From Variovorax sp. IB41 (lineage in GTDB: Bacteria; Pseudomonadota; Gammaproteobacteria; Burkholderiales; Burkholderiaceae_C), in assembly GCF_016405905.1 (NCBI RefSeq), contig NZ_JAEFCB010000003.1, forward strand, positions 186,001 to 250,000: a DNA stretch of 64,000 nucleotides, given 5' to 3'. Both the position numbers and the translations under genes were made by a program. Positions 24,392 through 32,933 of the stretch are shown here, one piece after another. Position 1 is the first letter of the stretch. The number at the start of each line of letters is the position of its first letter. The notes under the pieces were generated by a model that did not search any database, was not told the origin of the DNA, and saw nothing but the letters and a program-made list of their open reading frames with translations.

Positions 24392-25831
24392 TCAGTGGTG
24401 TGACGCCAGCGGCAGCGTGAGCGTCGCTACCGCGCCGCCGCGCGCCGCATTGCCCAGTTCGATGCGCCCGCGGTGCAGCGCCGCGATTTCCTTGACGAAC
24501 GCCAGCCCCAGCCCCGTGCTTTTCTTCTGGTTGTGCGGCCGCGCGAGCGAATAGAACTTCTGGAAGACTTTTTCCTGCGCGTACTCTGGAATGCCTGGCC
24601 CGTGATCGCGCACGCTCACGCGCGCGAGCTTCGCGGTGGTCTCCAGCGTCAGCAGCACTTCGCTGTCGGGCGGTGAGAAATCGATCGCGTTGTCCAGCAG
24701 GTTGCTGATCGCGCGGCGCAGCAGGAACGGATCGCCTTCCGTGCTGGCTTCGGCGCGAATGTTCACCAGGAGGCGGATGTTCCGCTTGGCCGCCGCGGGC
24801 TGCGCGCTGATGGCAATGTCGTCGATCAGCGAAGCCAGCGGCACCGGCTCCGTGCGCTCCAGCGCGCGCCGCGTTTCGAGCGCGGTGAGCTCCATCATGC
24901 GGTCGACGATTTCCTGGATGCGCTGCGTCTCGCGCTCGATGTTCTTCAAGAACCGCTCGCGCTCCGCATGCGGCATCGACGGCTCCTGCAGCAGCTCGGC
25001 CGCGCCGCGAATCGCCGAGAGCGGGCTCTTCACTTCGTGCGTGAAGGTCTGCACGTAGTCGGCCACGTAGTTGCGGCCCGTCAATGCATCGCGCATTTCG
25101 CTGAAGCCGGTGCGCACTGCGTCGACCGCGCGCCGCGCCATGCGCGAGAAGCTCAGGCTGCGCTGTGCGCGGACCCAGGTCCAGTAGTCCGAGATCAGCC
25201 CGAACGGCCGCACCAACCAGACCGAAACGATCAGCGCCAGCAGCAACAGCGCCAGGCCCGAACCCACGCCGACCCACAGCGTGCGGGCCCGCGCGTCTTC
25301 CACGAACTGGCCGAAGCTCTGCACCGGCTTGCCGACGCTGACCATGCCGACGATCTCGTTGTTCCAGCGGATCGGCGCGCCCACGTACATCACCGAGGTG
25401 CGCGGATCGCCGTCGACGTCGCGCGAGGTGCGCGCGCCGTAGAGACCCGCGAGCGTGCGGCTCACGTCGCTCCACTGCGAGTAGTCGGCGCCCAGGTGCC
25501 TGCCGAGCGAATCGAACATCACGCGGCCGCTGCGGTCCGTGACGTACACGCGCAGTTCCACCTGGCTTTTGTGCAGGTTGTAGATCTGCGCCGAGAACTC
25601 GCGCGCATAGACCGTGCGGAACAGCGGCTCCAGCCGATCGGTGTTGATGGCGCCCGCGATCACGTCCTGCTCGACCAGGCTGGCCATCAATTGCGAAGTC
25701 TCGACCAGCGATTCCTCGGCCGATTCGCGGTAGCGCGGATCGATGTCCGACACCACGCGGTAAAGCAGAAAGGCGATGCCCGCCGTGTAGATCAGCAGGA
25801 TGCCGATGAAGATCCGCGTGCGCCGGGTCAC
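24392..25831 (-). CDS. creC: Sensor histidine kinase CreC
   Basis: A 479-residue membrane kinase. Two transmembrane helices (residues about 5-25 and 180-205) enclose a periplasmic sensor domain with the CreC-type SVMYVGAPIRWNNEIVGMVSVGKPV. A HAMP-like segment follows, then the H-box FTHEVKSPLSAIRGAAELL, N-box NLLDNAIDFS, and G-boxes VRDHGPGIP and STGLGLAFVKEI. It phosphorylates CreB in response to envelope or metabolic stress. GTG start overlaps the creB stop by 4 nt (GTGA). Confidence 0.92.
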   Translation of the reverse strand: MTRRTRIFIGILLIYTAGIAFLLYRVVSDIDPRYRESAEESLVETSQLMASLVEQDVIAGAINTDRLEPLFRTVYAREFSAQIYNLHKSQVELRVYVTDRSGRVMFDSLGRHLGADYSQWSDVSRTLAGLYGARTSRDVDGDPRTSVMYVGAPIRWNNEIVGMVSVGKPVQSFGQFVEDARARTLWVGVGSGLALLLLALIVSVWLVRPFGLISDYWTWVRAQRSLSFSRMARRAVDAVRTGFSEMRDALTGRNYVADYVQTFTHEVKSPLSAIRGAAELLQEPSMPHAERERFLKNIERETQRIQEIVDRMMELTALETRRALERTEPVPLASLIDDIAISAQPAAAKRNIRLLVNIRAEASTEGDPFLLRRAISNLLDNAIDFSPPDSEVLLTLETTAKLARVSVRDHGPGIPEYAQEKVFQKFYSLARPHNQKKSTGLGLAFVKEIAALHRGRIELGNAARGGAVATLTLPLASHH

Positions 25832-26622
25832 GAAACCCTGGCCGGCAATTCTTCGTTCAGCGCATAGCCGGTACCGCGCAGCGTGCGGATCGGCTCGACG
25901 TCGGGCGCCACCGCCTTGAGCTTGGCGCGCAGCGTCTTGATGTGCGCATCGACCGTGCGATCGAAGCTGTCGCTCGCGTCGTCCCAGACGTGTTCCAGCA
26001 ATTCGTCGCGCGTGAAGACGCGGCCCGGCCGCTGCACGAGCAGCCGCAGGAGCCCGTATTCGTAGCGCGAGAGCTCCAGGAGCCGGCCGTAGTACCGGAT
26101 CTGCATCCGCTCGTTGTCGACCGCGAAGGGCATTGGCGGGGCCTGTGGCGTCGCTGGAGGCGCTGCGGTCGAATTTTGAGGGGGTACCCCGGTTCCCTGC
26201 GCTGCGGCCGTTCCGGGGCCTCCAGGGCTGTTGCGCGTGCTGCGCCGCAGGATCGTGCGGACCCGCGCGACCAGTTCGCGCGGCGAAAACGGCTTGGCGA
26301 TGTAGTCGTCCGCGCCCAGTTCCAGCCCCACCACGCGGTCGATTTCGTCGCTGCGGGCCGTGAGAAACAGCATCGGCACCTCGGGACCGCCCTGCGACTG
26401 GTTCAGCGCCCTCAGGCGCTTGAAGAGTTCGAACCCGTTGAGATCGGGCAGGCCGATGTCCAGGATGGCCAGCGCGGGCGGCTCCTGCGCGAACTGCGCG
26501 ATCGCTTCTTCGGCGGTGGCGCACCAGACCGGCGTGAAGCCGTCGCTCTTGAGGACGTACTGCAGCGTATCGGCGATGCCCGATTCGTCTTCGGCGATCA
26601 GGATCCGGGGTTTGAAGCTCAT
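25828..26622 (-). CDS. creB: Response regulator CreB
   Basis: A 264-residue OmpR-type regulator: receiver domain with the phospho-acceptor in ILDIGLPDLNG and the Lys in IAKPFSPREL, then a winged-helix domain (SRYEYGLLRLLVQRPGRVFTRDELLEHVW). It is ~35 residues longer than E. coli CreB because of a Pro/Ala/Gly-rich linker between the domains (residues about 125-165). CreB binds TTCAC-N6-TTCAC tags; one such site lies before creD 8 kb away. Confidence 0.92.
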   Translation of the reverse strand: MSFKPRILIAEDESGIADTLQYVLKSDGFTPVWCATAEEAIAQFAQEPPALAILDIGLPDLNGFELFKRLRALNQSQGGPEVPMLFLTARSDEIDRVVGLELGADDYIAKPFSPRELVARVRTILRRSTRNSPGGPGTAAAQGTGVPPQNSTAAPPATPQAPPMPFAVDNERMQIRYYGRLLELSRYEYGLLRLLVQRPGRVFTRDELLEHVWDDASDSFDRTVDAHIKTLRAKLKAVAPDVEPIRTLRGTGYALNEELPARVS

Positions 26623-26761
26623 CCGCGAATGTTAGCGAGGGGAAGGAAGGCGGCGATGCCGGTTTTCGTCCGAGGCGCCGGGGACCGGCGCGGCCGTTCG
26701 CGGCCTTTTTTTTGGCGCGGCGCTCTTTCTGTCTTCTATTTCTTATTCTTCTTATTCAAAT

Positions 26762-26773
26762 TAGTAGTAGTAG
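26762..26773 (+). promoter_or_regulatory. DnaA-trio-like array
   Basis: Four consecutive TAG trinucleotides (TTAGTAGTAGTAGATA context) directly after an AT-rich tract and 18 bp before a DnaA-box-like sequence. DnaA-trio elements known from bacterial origins read 3'-GAT-5', i.e. TAG in this orientation, and load DnaA on single strands. Confidence 0.55.
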
Positions 26774-26910
26774 ATAAGGGAAGCCCTCTTCTGTGGACAG
26801 GGCACTTTTTTCGTTATGTGACAACGACTTGTCACAGCTGCGTCACTGTGCGCAGCCCTGCTTCCGGGATGTACCCGCAAAAGGGACAACATCGGGCAAC
26901 CCGCCGGCCC

Positions 26911-26919
26911 TGTGGATAA
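26911..26919 (-). promoter_or_regulatory. DnaA box
   Basis: TGTGGATAA, reverse complement of the consensus TTATCCACA, with no mismatch. Confidence 0.65.
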
Positions 26920-27087
26920 CCGATGGCTTGTGCCAAAACTCTCCCCAGAGTTGTCCTTTGACAGTCCCCGACAAATCTGCGAAAGACGGTTTTGGGCGCA
27001 AGAAATTCATTGCCTCTTATTTGGGCAATATGTAGATTTCCTTTTGAAATCAACCACTTGCCACACCCCTACACAGAAGTGCCGACG

Positions 27088-27096
27088 TTATCCACA
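27088..27096 (+). promoter_or_regulatory. DnaA box
   Basis: TTATCCACA, perfect consensus, 170 bp from the opposite-strand box. It is followed by TTGCCCAA (27100), which is complementary to TTGGGCAA at 27021. Confidence 0.65.
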
Positions 27097-27190
27097 GAGT
27101 TGCCCAAGTTTTGCGGGGACAACGCGGAAAGGAACCTTCGAGGCTCGTGGCGACCCAATGCCGTCCTTCACATTGCGAAAAATTTCGAAC

Positions 27191-28135
27191 ATGACACCCT
27201 CAGAAACCAAGGCCATCGTGACCCTGAGCCTGCTGGCTGCCTTTGTCGACGGCGAGAAACACGAGCGCGAACGCGCCGAGATCAAGCGCATTGCGGAGGG
27301 CCTGTCGCAAGCCGACGGGTTGAACCTGCCGACGCTCTACCAGGACGTGCTGATGAAGCGTGTTTCCCTCGCTTCGGTGGCGGGTGAGCTGACCAGCAAC
27401 GAATCGAAGCAGCTCGCCTATGAGATGGCGGTGTGCGTCTGCGATGCCGACGGCGCGCAATCGGAAGCGGAGCGCATGTTCCTTGCGGACGTGCGCACCT
27501 CGCTCGGCCTCGATGCCTCGGCGGCGCGGTTCTCGCAGCAGGCCGAAGAGATTGCCGCGGTGCCCGTGGGTGCTGCGGCAGGCACCGCCGTCACGGCGGT
27601 GGCCGCCCCCAACACGCCCGACAGCGCCGAGCTCGACAAGTCGATCCTCAATGCCGCGATCCTCAACGGCGCGCTCGAACTGCTGCCCGAGACGCTCTCG
27701 ACCATGGCGATCATTCCGCTGCAGATGAAGCTGGTCTACCGCATCGGCCAGGCCCATGGCTACCAGCTCGACAGCGGCCACATCAAGGATTTCCTGGCCA
27801 CGGTCGGCGTGGGCCTGACTTCGCAGTATCTGGAGCAGGCCGGGCGCAAGCTGCTGGGTGGCTTGCTCGGCAAGGTGGGCGGCGGCCTGCTGCGGGGCCT
27901 CGGCAACCAGGCCGTGAGTTCGGGCATGAGCTTCGCCTCGACCTACGCGCTGGGCCATGTGGCCAAGCGCTACTACGCCGGCGGCCGCACGCTCTCGACG
28001 CAGATGCTCAAGGACGCGTTCTCCGGCGTGGTGAAGGAAGGGCAGAGCCTGCAGACGCAATACCTGCCGGCCATCCAGGAGAAGGCCCGCACGCTGGATG
28101 CGGGCAAGGTGCTGTCGCTTGTACGAGGCGCCTGA
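27191..28135 (+). CDS. TerB-like (tellurite resistance TerB family) protein
   Basis: A 314-residue protein with an N-terminal helical TerB-like domain (residues 1-130: VTLSLLAAFVDGEKHERERAEI and CVCDADGAQSEAERMFLADV, acidic helix pairs typical of metal-binding TerB folds). A C-terminal hydrophobic, Gly-rich half (LGGLLGKVGGGLLRGLGNQAVSSG) may contact membranes. No terC/terD genes are near, so tellurite resistance should not be assumed. Start at 27191 preferred; ATG 27158 in frame is possible. Confidence 0.7.
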   Translation: MTPSETKAIVTLSLLAAFVDGEKHERERAEIKRIAEGLSQADGLNLPTLYQDVLMKRVSLASVAGELTSNESKQLAYEMAVCVCDADGAQSEAERMFLADVRTSLGLDASAARFSQQAEEIAAVPVGAAAGTAVTAVAAPNTPDSAELDKSILNAAILNGALELLPETLSTMAIIPLQMKLVYRIGQAHGYQLDSGHIKDFLATVGVGLTSQYLEQAGRKLLGGLLGKVGGGLLRGLGNQAVSSGMSFASTYALGHVAKRYYAGGRTLSTQMLKDAFSGVVKEGQSLQTQYLPAIQEKARTLDAGKVLSLVRGA

Positions 28136-28252
28136 AACAGGCACTCCCCCAGGCTTCGCGCACTGCGTGTCGCTTCGCCAACCCCCTCGCCGGGGGCAAC
28201 ACCAGCGGCCCGGCAAAGCCGGTTCCGCGGTGTTTCTAGAGGAGAGAGTCGG

Positions 28253-28654
28253 CTAAACCTTGCTCAGGTCGTCCAGGATCGGGCAGTCCGGCCGCGCATC
28301 GCCGTGACAGCAATGCACCAGGTGCGCGAGCGTGTTGCGCATCGACTGCATGTCCGCGATGCGCTGCTCCAGTTCGCCCAGGTGCTTCTGCGCGATCCGC
28401 TTGACGCTCGAACTCGCGCGCCGGCGGTTGTGCCAGAGGCCCACCAGTTCGGCGATTTCTTCCATCGAGAAACCCAGGTCGCGCGAGCGCTTGATGAAGC
28501 GCAGCGTGTGCACATCGGCCTCGCCGTACTGGCGGTAGCCGCTGTCGGTGCGCGCCACCGCCGGCAACAGGCCCAGCCCCTCGTAGTGCCGGACCATGCG
28601 CGCCGACACGCCCGACAGGCGCGCCGCTTCGCAGATGGCGACCTGGCCCGTCAT
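28253..28654 (-). CDS. cueR: CueR-type copper-responsive MerR regulator
   Basis: A 133-residue MerR regulator: N-terminal winged helix (AARLSGVSARMVRHYEGLGLL), long dimerisation helix, and a metal loop with Cys116 and Cys124 (CHGDARPDC), spaced like the Cu(I) ligands Cys112/Cys120 of E. coli CueR. It should activate the copA promoter at 28952-28982 when Cu(I) rises. ATG overlaps the copZ stop by 4 nt, so both are co-transcribed. Confidence 0.88.
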   Translation of the reverse strand: MTGQVAICEAARLSGVSARMVRHYEGLGLLPAVARTDSGYRQYGEADVHTLRFIKRSRDLGFSMEEIAELVGLWHNRRRASSSVKRIAQKHLGELEQRIADMQSMRNTLAHLVHCCHGDARPDCPILDDLSKV

Positions 28655-28845
28655 TGAACGCCGTAGCCCGCGTTCTCGATCGCGGCCACGATGTCCTTGC
28701 GCGGCTGCTCGCTCAGCACGTCGACATGGCCCGTCTCGAGGTCCACCGTGACCTGCGCTTCGGGATCGACCGTCTGCACCGCGTTCTGCACCGCGCTCAC
28801 GCAGTGGCCGCAGCTCATGCCCGAGACCTGGAATTTCTGGCTCAT
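28651..28845 (-). CDS. copZ: Copper chaperone CopZ-like (HMA domain)
   Basis: A 64-residue single heavy-metal-associated domain with the Cu(I) motif GMSCGHC (residues 9-15) and the beta-alpha-beta-beta-alpha-beta pattern ending IENAGYGV. It delivers Cu(I) to the CopA ATPase in the cytosol. A good ribosome-binding site (AAGGAG) precedes the ATG. First gene of a copZ-cueR operon divergent from copA. Confidence 0.9.
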   Translation of the reverse strand: MSQKFQVSGMSCGHCVSAVQNAVQTVDPEAQVTVDLETGHVDVLSEQPRKDIVAAIENAGYGVQ

Positions 28846-28951
28846 CGTTCTGACTCCTTCTTGGATGGATGAATGAATGAATGCAATGAGCCGCCAGTTT
28901 GAACCCTCTCACGATGTCAACGTCCAGCGAAGGGGCACTTCAGATCCGGCC

Positions 28952-28982
28952 TTGACCTTGCCATGGTGTGAGGCTTTAGTCT
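28952..28982 (+). promoter_or_regulatory. CueR-type promoter of copA
   Basis: A -35 element TTGACC (28952) and -10 TAGTCT (28977) are separated by 19 bp, the long spacer used by MerR activators. The interval ACCTTGCCATGGTGTGAGGC aligns base for base in register with the E. coli copA CueR site. The predicted start of transcription falls at about 28988-28990, right at the copA ATG. Confidence 0.8.
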
Positions 28983-28989
28983 TCGGGAC

Positions 28990-31233
28990 ATGGAAACCTT
29001 GCAGCAACTCCCCTCGTCAACCACCGCCACGCTGGACCTCTCGGTGGGCGGCATGACCTGCGCTTCGTGCGTGATGCGCGTGGAGCGCGCCTTGAAGAAT
29101 GTGCCCGGCGTGCAGGACGTGAGCGTCAACCTCGCGACCGAATCGGCCCGCGTGGTGACCACCGATGCCGAAGACATGGACGCGCGCCTGCGCCGCGCCG
29201 TGCGGGCCGCCGGCTACGAGCCGCGCGCGGCGAGCAGCGCGGCCGACGAAGCGGCGGCCCTGTCACCGTGGCACGGCTTCGGCCCGGTGGCCGTCGGCCT
29301 GGCACTGTCGATTCCGCTTTTGGCGCCGATGCTCGGCGATCCGTTCGGACAGGACTGGATGCTGCCGCCCTGGCTGCAGCTGTTGCTCGCCGCGCCGGTG
29401 CAGTTCTGGCTCGGGGCGCGTTTCTATCGCGCGGGCTGGCATGCGGCCAAGGCCCGCACCGGCAACATGGACCTGCTGGTGGCACTCGGCACCAGCGCGG
29501 CCTTCGGGCTGTCGCTGTGGCTGTGGTGGCGCGCGGCGACCGGCGAACACGCGGGCCACGGCGGGATGCCGCATCTCTATTTCGAAGCAGCCGCAGTAGT
29601 GATCACGCTGGTGCTGCTGGGCAAGTGGCTCGAGGCGCGTGCCAAGCGCCAGGCGACTTCCGCGATCCGTGCGCTGCAGCAATTGCGGCCCGAAGTGGCG
29701 CACCTGGTGGGCGCGCGCGGCGAGAGCGATGTGCCGCTCGCCGAGGTGATGGTAGGCGACCGCCTCGCCGTGCGGCCCGGCGAGCGCGTGCCCGCCGATT
29801 CGCGCGTGATCGAAGGCCAGTCCGAAGTCGATGAATCGATGCTCACCGGCGAACCCCTGCCGGTGGCCAAGGAACCGGGCGATGCGCTCACAGGCGGTGC
29901 GGTCAACGGCGATGGCCGGATGGTGATCGAGGTGCGTGCGATCGGCGCCGAGAGCGTGCTGGCACGCATCATCCGCCTGGTCGAGGATGCGCAAGCCGCC
30001 AAGGCGCCGATCCAGCGGTTGGTGGACAAGGTCGCGGCCGTGTTCGTGCCCGTGGTGCTGGTGATTGCGCTGGTCACGCTGATGGGCTGGTTGATCGCAG
30101 GCGCGGGCATCGAAACCGCGTTGATCCATGCGGTCGCCGTGTTGGTGATTGCCTGCCCTTGCGCGTTGGGCCTCGCCACGCCAGTGGCCGTGATGGCCGG
30201 CACCGGCGTGGCTGCGCGGCACGGCATCCTGATCAAGGACGCACGCTCGCTGGAGATCGCGCACCGCGTCGACACCGTCGCCTTCGACAAGACCGGCACG
30301 CTGACATTGGGGCGGCCGGTGCTCACTGCATTGCTGCCGGTTGCAGGCATCGAGGCCACGGAAGACCAACTGCTGGCAACGGCCGCCAGCCTGCAAGGCG
30401 GCAGCGAGCATCCGCTCGCACGCGCGGTGCTCGCGGCCGCTGCGCAGCGCGGCGTGCAGGCGCTGCCCCTGGGCGCGATGCAGGCCATGCCGGGCCGTGG
30501 CGTTCGCGGCGAAGTGAACGGCGCCACCTGGGCCATCGCGAGCCTGCGCTGGTGCAGGGAGCTCGATGCGATGCCCGCGGAAGCCGAGATCGACAGCCTG
30601 CAGGTGCAAGGCGCCACGGTGTCGGCACTGTTGCGTTTCGATGAAGCAGGTGCCGCACATGTGCAGGCCCTGCTGGGCTTCGCCGACGAGCCCAAGCCAC
30701 AGGCTGCCGAAGCCATTCGCACGCTGCGTGCGCGAGGCCTGCGCGTGGTGATGATCTCGGGCGACAACCTGCGCGCGGCGCAGGCGATGGCGGCGCGGCT
30801 CGGCATCGCGATCGAGGATGTGCGCGCCGACGTGCTGCCGGCCGACAAGGCCGCGCAGGTCAGCGCCTTGCGTCGCGACGGCCACGTGGTGGCGATGGTC
30901 GGCGATGGCGCCAACGACGCGCCCGCGCTCGCCGCGGCCGACGTGGGGATCGCGATGGCGCCCTCGGGCGGTGGCACCGACGTGGCGATGGAAGCGGCCG
31001 GCATCACGCTGATGCGCGGCGACCTCGCGCTGGTGGCCCAGGCGTTCGAACTCTCCGCGCGCACCGTGGCCAAGATCCGGCAGAACCTGTTCTGGGCCTT
31101 TGCCTACAACGTGGCCGGCATCCCGCTCGCGGCCTTCGGCCTGCTGAGCCCGGTGGTGGCCGGCGCGGCGATGGCGCTGTCGAGCGTGAGCGTGATGGCC
31201 AATGCGCTGCTGCTGCGCCGCTGGAAGCCCTGA
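28990..31233 (+). CDS. copA: Cu(I)-exporting P1B-type ATPase CopA
   Basis: A 747-residue P-type ATPase that pumps Cu(I) from cytosol to periplasm. One N-terminal HMA domain (GMTCASC, residues 21-27), membrane helices, the CPC motif in [12 protein letters not shown] (near residue 388), phosphorylation site DKTGT (near 433), the HP motif SEHPLA, and [10 protein letters not shown] (near 638). The P1B-1 signature is complete. The ATG is only 7 nt after the predicted -10 element and lacks a ribosome-binding site, so the mRNA may be leaderless. Confidence 0.93.
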   Translation: METLQQLPSSTTATLDLSVGGMTCASCVMRVERALKNVPGVQDVSVNLATESARVVTTDAEDMDARLRRAVRAAGYEPRAASSAADEAAALSPWHGFGPVAVGLALSIPLLAPMLGDPFGQDWMLPPWLQLLLAAPVQFWLGARFYRAGWHAAKARTGNMDLLVALGTSAAFGLSLWLWWRAATGEHAGHGGMPHLYFEAAAVVITLVLLGKWLEARAKRQATSAIRALQQLRPEVAHLVGARGESDVPLAEVMVGDRLAVRPGERVPADSRVIEGQSEVDESMLTGEPLPVAKEPGDALTGGAVNGDGRMVIEVRAIGAESVLARIIRLVEDAQAAKAPIQRLVDKVAAVFVPVVLVIALVTLMGWLIAGAGIETALIHAVAVLVIACPCALGLATPVAVMAGTGVAARHGILIKDARSLEIAHRVDTVAFDKTGTLTLGRPVLTALLPVAGIEATEDQLLATAASLQGGSEHPLARAVLAAAAQRGVQALPLGAMQAMPGRGVRGEVNGATWAIASLRWCRELDAMPAEAEIDSLQVQGATVSALLRFDEAGAAHVQALLGFADEPKPQAAEAIRTLRARGLRVVMISGDNLRAAQAMAARLGIAIEDVRADVLPADKAAQVSALRRDGHVVAMVGDGANDAPALAAADVGIAMAPSGGGTDVAMEAAGITLMRGDLALVAQAFELSARTVAKIRQNLFWAFAYNVAGIPLAAFGLLSPVVAGAAMALSSVSVMANALLLRRWKP

Positions 31234-31240
31234 GGGGCTT

Positions 31241-31723
31241 TCAGTCGAACAGCAGCGCCATCATGTGATCGTCGATGGCTTCTGCGTCATCGGCTCGTTG
31301 GTAGAACTTGCGCAGCGTGCCTTCGCGCTGGAAACCCAGCTTCTCGTAGAAGCGCAGGCCCGGCGCGTTGTCGCTTTCCACGCAGAGCTCGATGCGCTTG
31401 ACGCCTGCCGCCTTCAGTTCGTCGATCGCCTGGCTCACCATCGCGAGCGCCACGCCCTGGCCATGCAGCGCGGGATCGACGGCCAGCGTGCCCAGGCTGG
31501 CCACATGGCGCACCCGCCCCTGATAGCGCGTCGCGCGATAGAAGCCGGCGATCCGCCCGTCCAGTTCGTAGACGAAGAAGCGGCCGCTCTCGACCATCTC
31601 CTGGTAGATGGGCCGGAAGTCCTCGAGCGGCATCGGGTCGTAGCCGAGATAGGGCACGACCTTCTCGTGCATGTAGAGCGTGAAGACGGCGTGGAGGTCT
31701 TCGGGCGTGGCGAGCCTGCGCAT
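31241..31723 (-). CDS. GNAT family N-acetyltransferase
   Basis: A 160-residue single-domain GNAT protein: FVYELDGRIAGFYRATRY, VDPALHGQGVALAMVSQAID (acetyl-CoA loop) and RIELCVESDNAPGLRFYEKLGF are in the normal order. The acceptor substrate is not evident. It ends 8 nt from the end of the convergent copA gene; copper function is not implied. Confidence 0.86.
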   Translation of the reverse strand: MRRLATPEDLHAVFTLYMHEKVVPYLGYDPMPLEDFRPIYQEMVESGRFFVYELDGRIAGFYRATRYQGRVRHVASLGTLAVDPALHGQGVALAMVSQAIDELKAAGVKRIELCVESDNAPGLRFYEKLGFQREGTLRKFYQRADDAEAIDDHMMALLFD

Positions 31724-31770
31724 GGTGAAAGTCCCGGAGCGATGGAAGCGCCGAGCTTAGCGACTGCGCT

Positions 31771-32898
31771 TCAGGCCATCAGCACCATCGAGAACGCCAG
31801 CAACGCGCATTGAATGCACCAGGCCCATCGCAGGCGAATGCGCGAATCCAGCACCGCGCCGATGGCCCAGAAACCTGCGACGGCCAGCGCAAGGATTTCA
31901 AGCCCGGTCCGGAACGCGATATCGTCCGCGTCCCACAGAAAAGCGAGCGTCACGCCGATCCATCCGATGAAGTGGATCGATGCCGAGACCACCTGCGCGC
32001 GGGTCAGCGCCGGATCGTGGATGTGCATCGCCTCGCCGAGCGAGAACGCCGCTTCCGGAAATTGCGCCGCCACATCCGCCGGTCGCCACCCCGGCGGCTT
32101 GAACCACACCGAGAGCTTGTCGCGCCACCTGCGCGTGTGCCAGCTGTCGCGCAACAGCGGTGCATACGGCCCGAGGATCGCCCGCAGCGGATCGAAGCTC
32201 GCGAGTGCCTTGCGCGTGCCGTAGACGCAGCGCTCGTTCTCTTCGGCGAAAGTGCCGAACAGGCGGTCCCACACCACGAGCATGCCGCCGTAGTTGCGGT
32301 CCACATACCCGTCGTTCATCGCGTGGTGCACGCGGTGGTTCGAGGGCGAGGAAAACACGCGGTCGAACCAGCCGAGCTTGCCGATGTGCTCGGTATGGAT
32401 CCAGAACTGGTAGACCAGCACGATGAGCCCCGCGATGCCGAACTGCTCGGGCGGCACGCCGACGACCGCCATCGGCAGGTAGAAGGCCCAGCCGAGAAAA
32501 GCCACCATGCTTTCTTGCCGCAGCGCGGTCGAGAAGTTGAACTGCTGGCTCTGGTGGTGCACCGAGTGCGCGGCCCAGAACACCGCCGACTCATGGCCCG
32601 CGCGATGCAGCCAGTAGTCGCAGAAGTCGAACAGCAGCACCGCGGCGATCCAGCCGATGGCGCTGTCCCAGAAGGTGGGCCGCGTCCAGATCGCGACCAG
32701 TGGATAGACCATCGCGTAGAGACCGATCTGGAAGAGCTGCGTGCACACCGCGAGCGCCTGGCTCAAGAGGCCCTGGCTCAGGCTGCCGAGCGTGTCGCTG
32801 AAGCGGTAGGTGTTGCGGCGCTTCGACCAGCCCCATGCGAATTCGCACGCCATGAGCAGCGCGAACACGGGCACGACGAGAACGACCAGCCGATGCAC
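31771..32898 (-). CDS. Sterol desaturase / fatty acid hydroxylase family protein
   Basis: A 375-residue membrane protein with the di-iron histidine motifs HRAGHE, HSVHHQSQQ and HRVHHAMN of the fatty acid hydroxylase superfamily, between hydrophobic helices (residues about 3-25, 60-95, 130-165), plus further helices at the C terminus (residues about 310-375). Such enzymes use O2 to hydroxylate or desaturate lipid chains. Last gene of an operon with a ketosynthase, an acyl carrier protein and a hydrolase, which suggests that it modifies an acyl chain made by them. It starts 35 nt after the ketosynthase stop. Confidence 0.87.
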   Translation of the reverse strand: MHRLVVLVVPVFALLMACEFAWGWSKRRNTYRFSDTLGSLSQGLLSQALAVCTQLFQIGLYAMVYPLVAIWTRPTFWDSAIGWIAAVLLFDFCDYWLHRAGHESAVFWAAHSVHHQSQQFNFSTALRQESMVAFLGWAFYLPMAVVGVPPEQFGIAGLIVLVYQFWIHTEHIGKLGWFDRVFSSPSNHRVHHAMNDGYVDRNYGGMLVVWDRLFGTFAEENERCVYGTRKALASFDPLRAILGPYAPLLRDSWHTRRWRDKLSVWFKPPGWRPADVAAQFPEAAFSLGEAMHIHDPALTRAQVVSASIHFIGWIGVTLAFLWDADDIAFRTGLEILALAVAGFWAIGAVLDSRIRLRWAWCIQCALLAFSMVLMA

Positions 32899-32933
32899 TG
32901 CGCTCTTTTTTTCAGCAGGCCTTCAGCGAATCT

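Larger units (their letters stand above)
26623..27157. other. Candidate replication origin (oriC-like region)
   Basis: A 520-bp gene-free stretch much richer in A+T than its surroundings. In order it holds a pyrimidine/AT-rich tract (26726-26760), four TAG trinucleotides (26762-26773), a short GC-rich spacer, a weak DnaA box (TGTGGACAG, 26792-26800), a perfect 8-bp inverted repeat TGTGACAA-CGAC-TTGTCACA (26817-26836), a perfect DnaA box on the minus strand (26911-26919) and one on the plus strand (27088-27096). This order matches bacterial basal origin unwinding systems (AT-rich, DnaA-trio, GC, DnaA box). dnaA itself is not adjacent. No protein-coding signal is convincing here. Confidence 0.6.

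Noticed and set aside
26817..26836. CRP/FNR-type binding site
   Set aside because: TGTGA and TCACA are 10 bp apart, not 6, and no gene start is at promoter distance. Treated as part of the origin-like region.
26912..27190. N-terminal extension of the TerB-like protein
   Set aside because: The extension is translated from the AT-rich origin-like region, has no family resemblance, and better starts exist at 27158 or 27191.
27191..28135. Tellurite resistance operon
   Set aside because: Only a TerB-like protein is present; terC, terD, terE and terZ are missing, so resistance is not supported.
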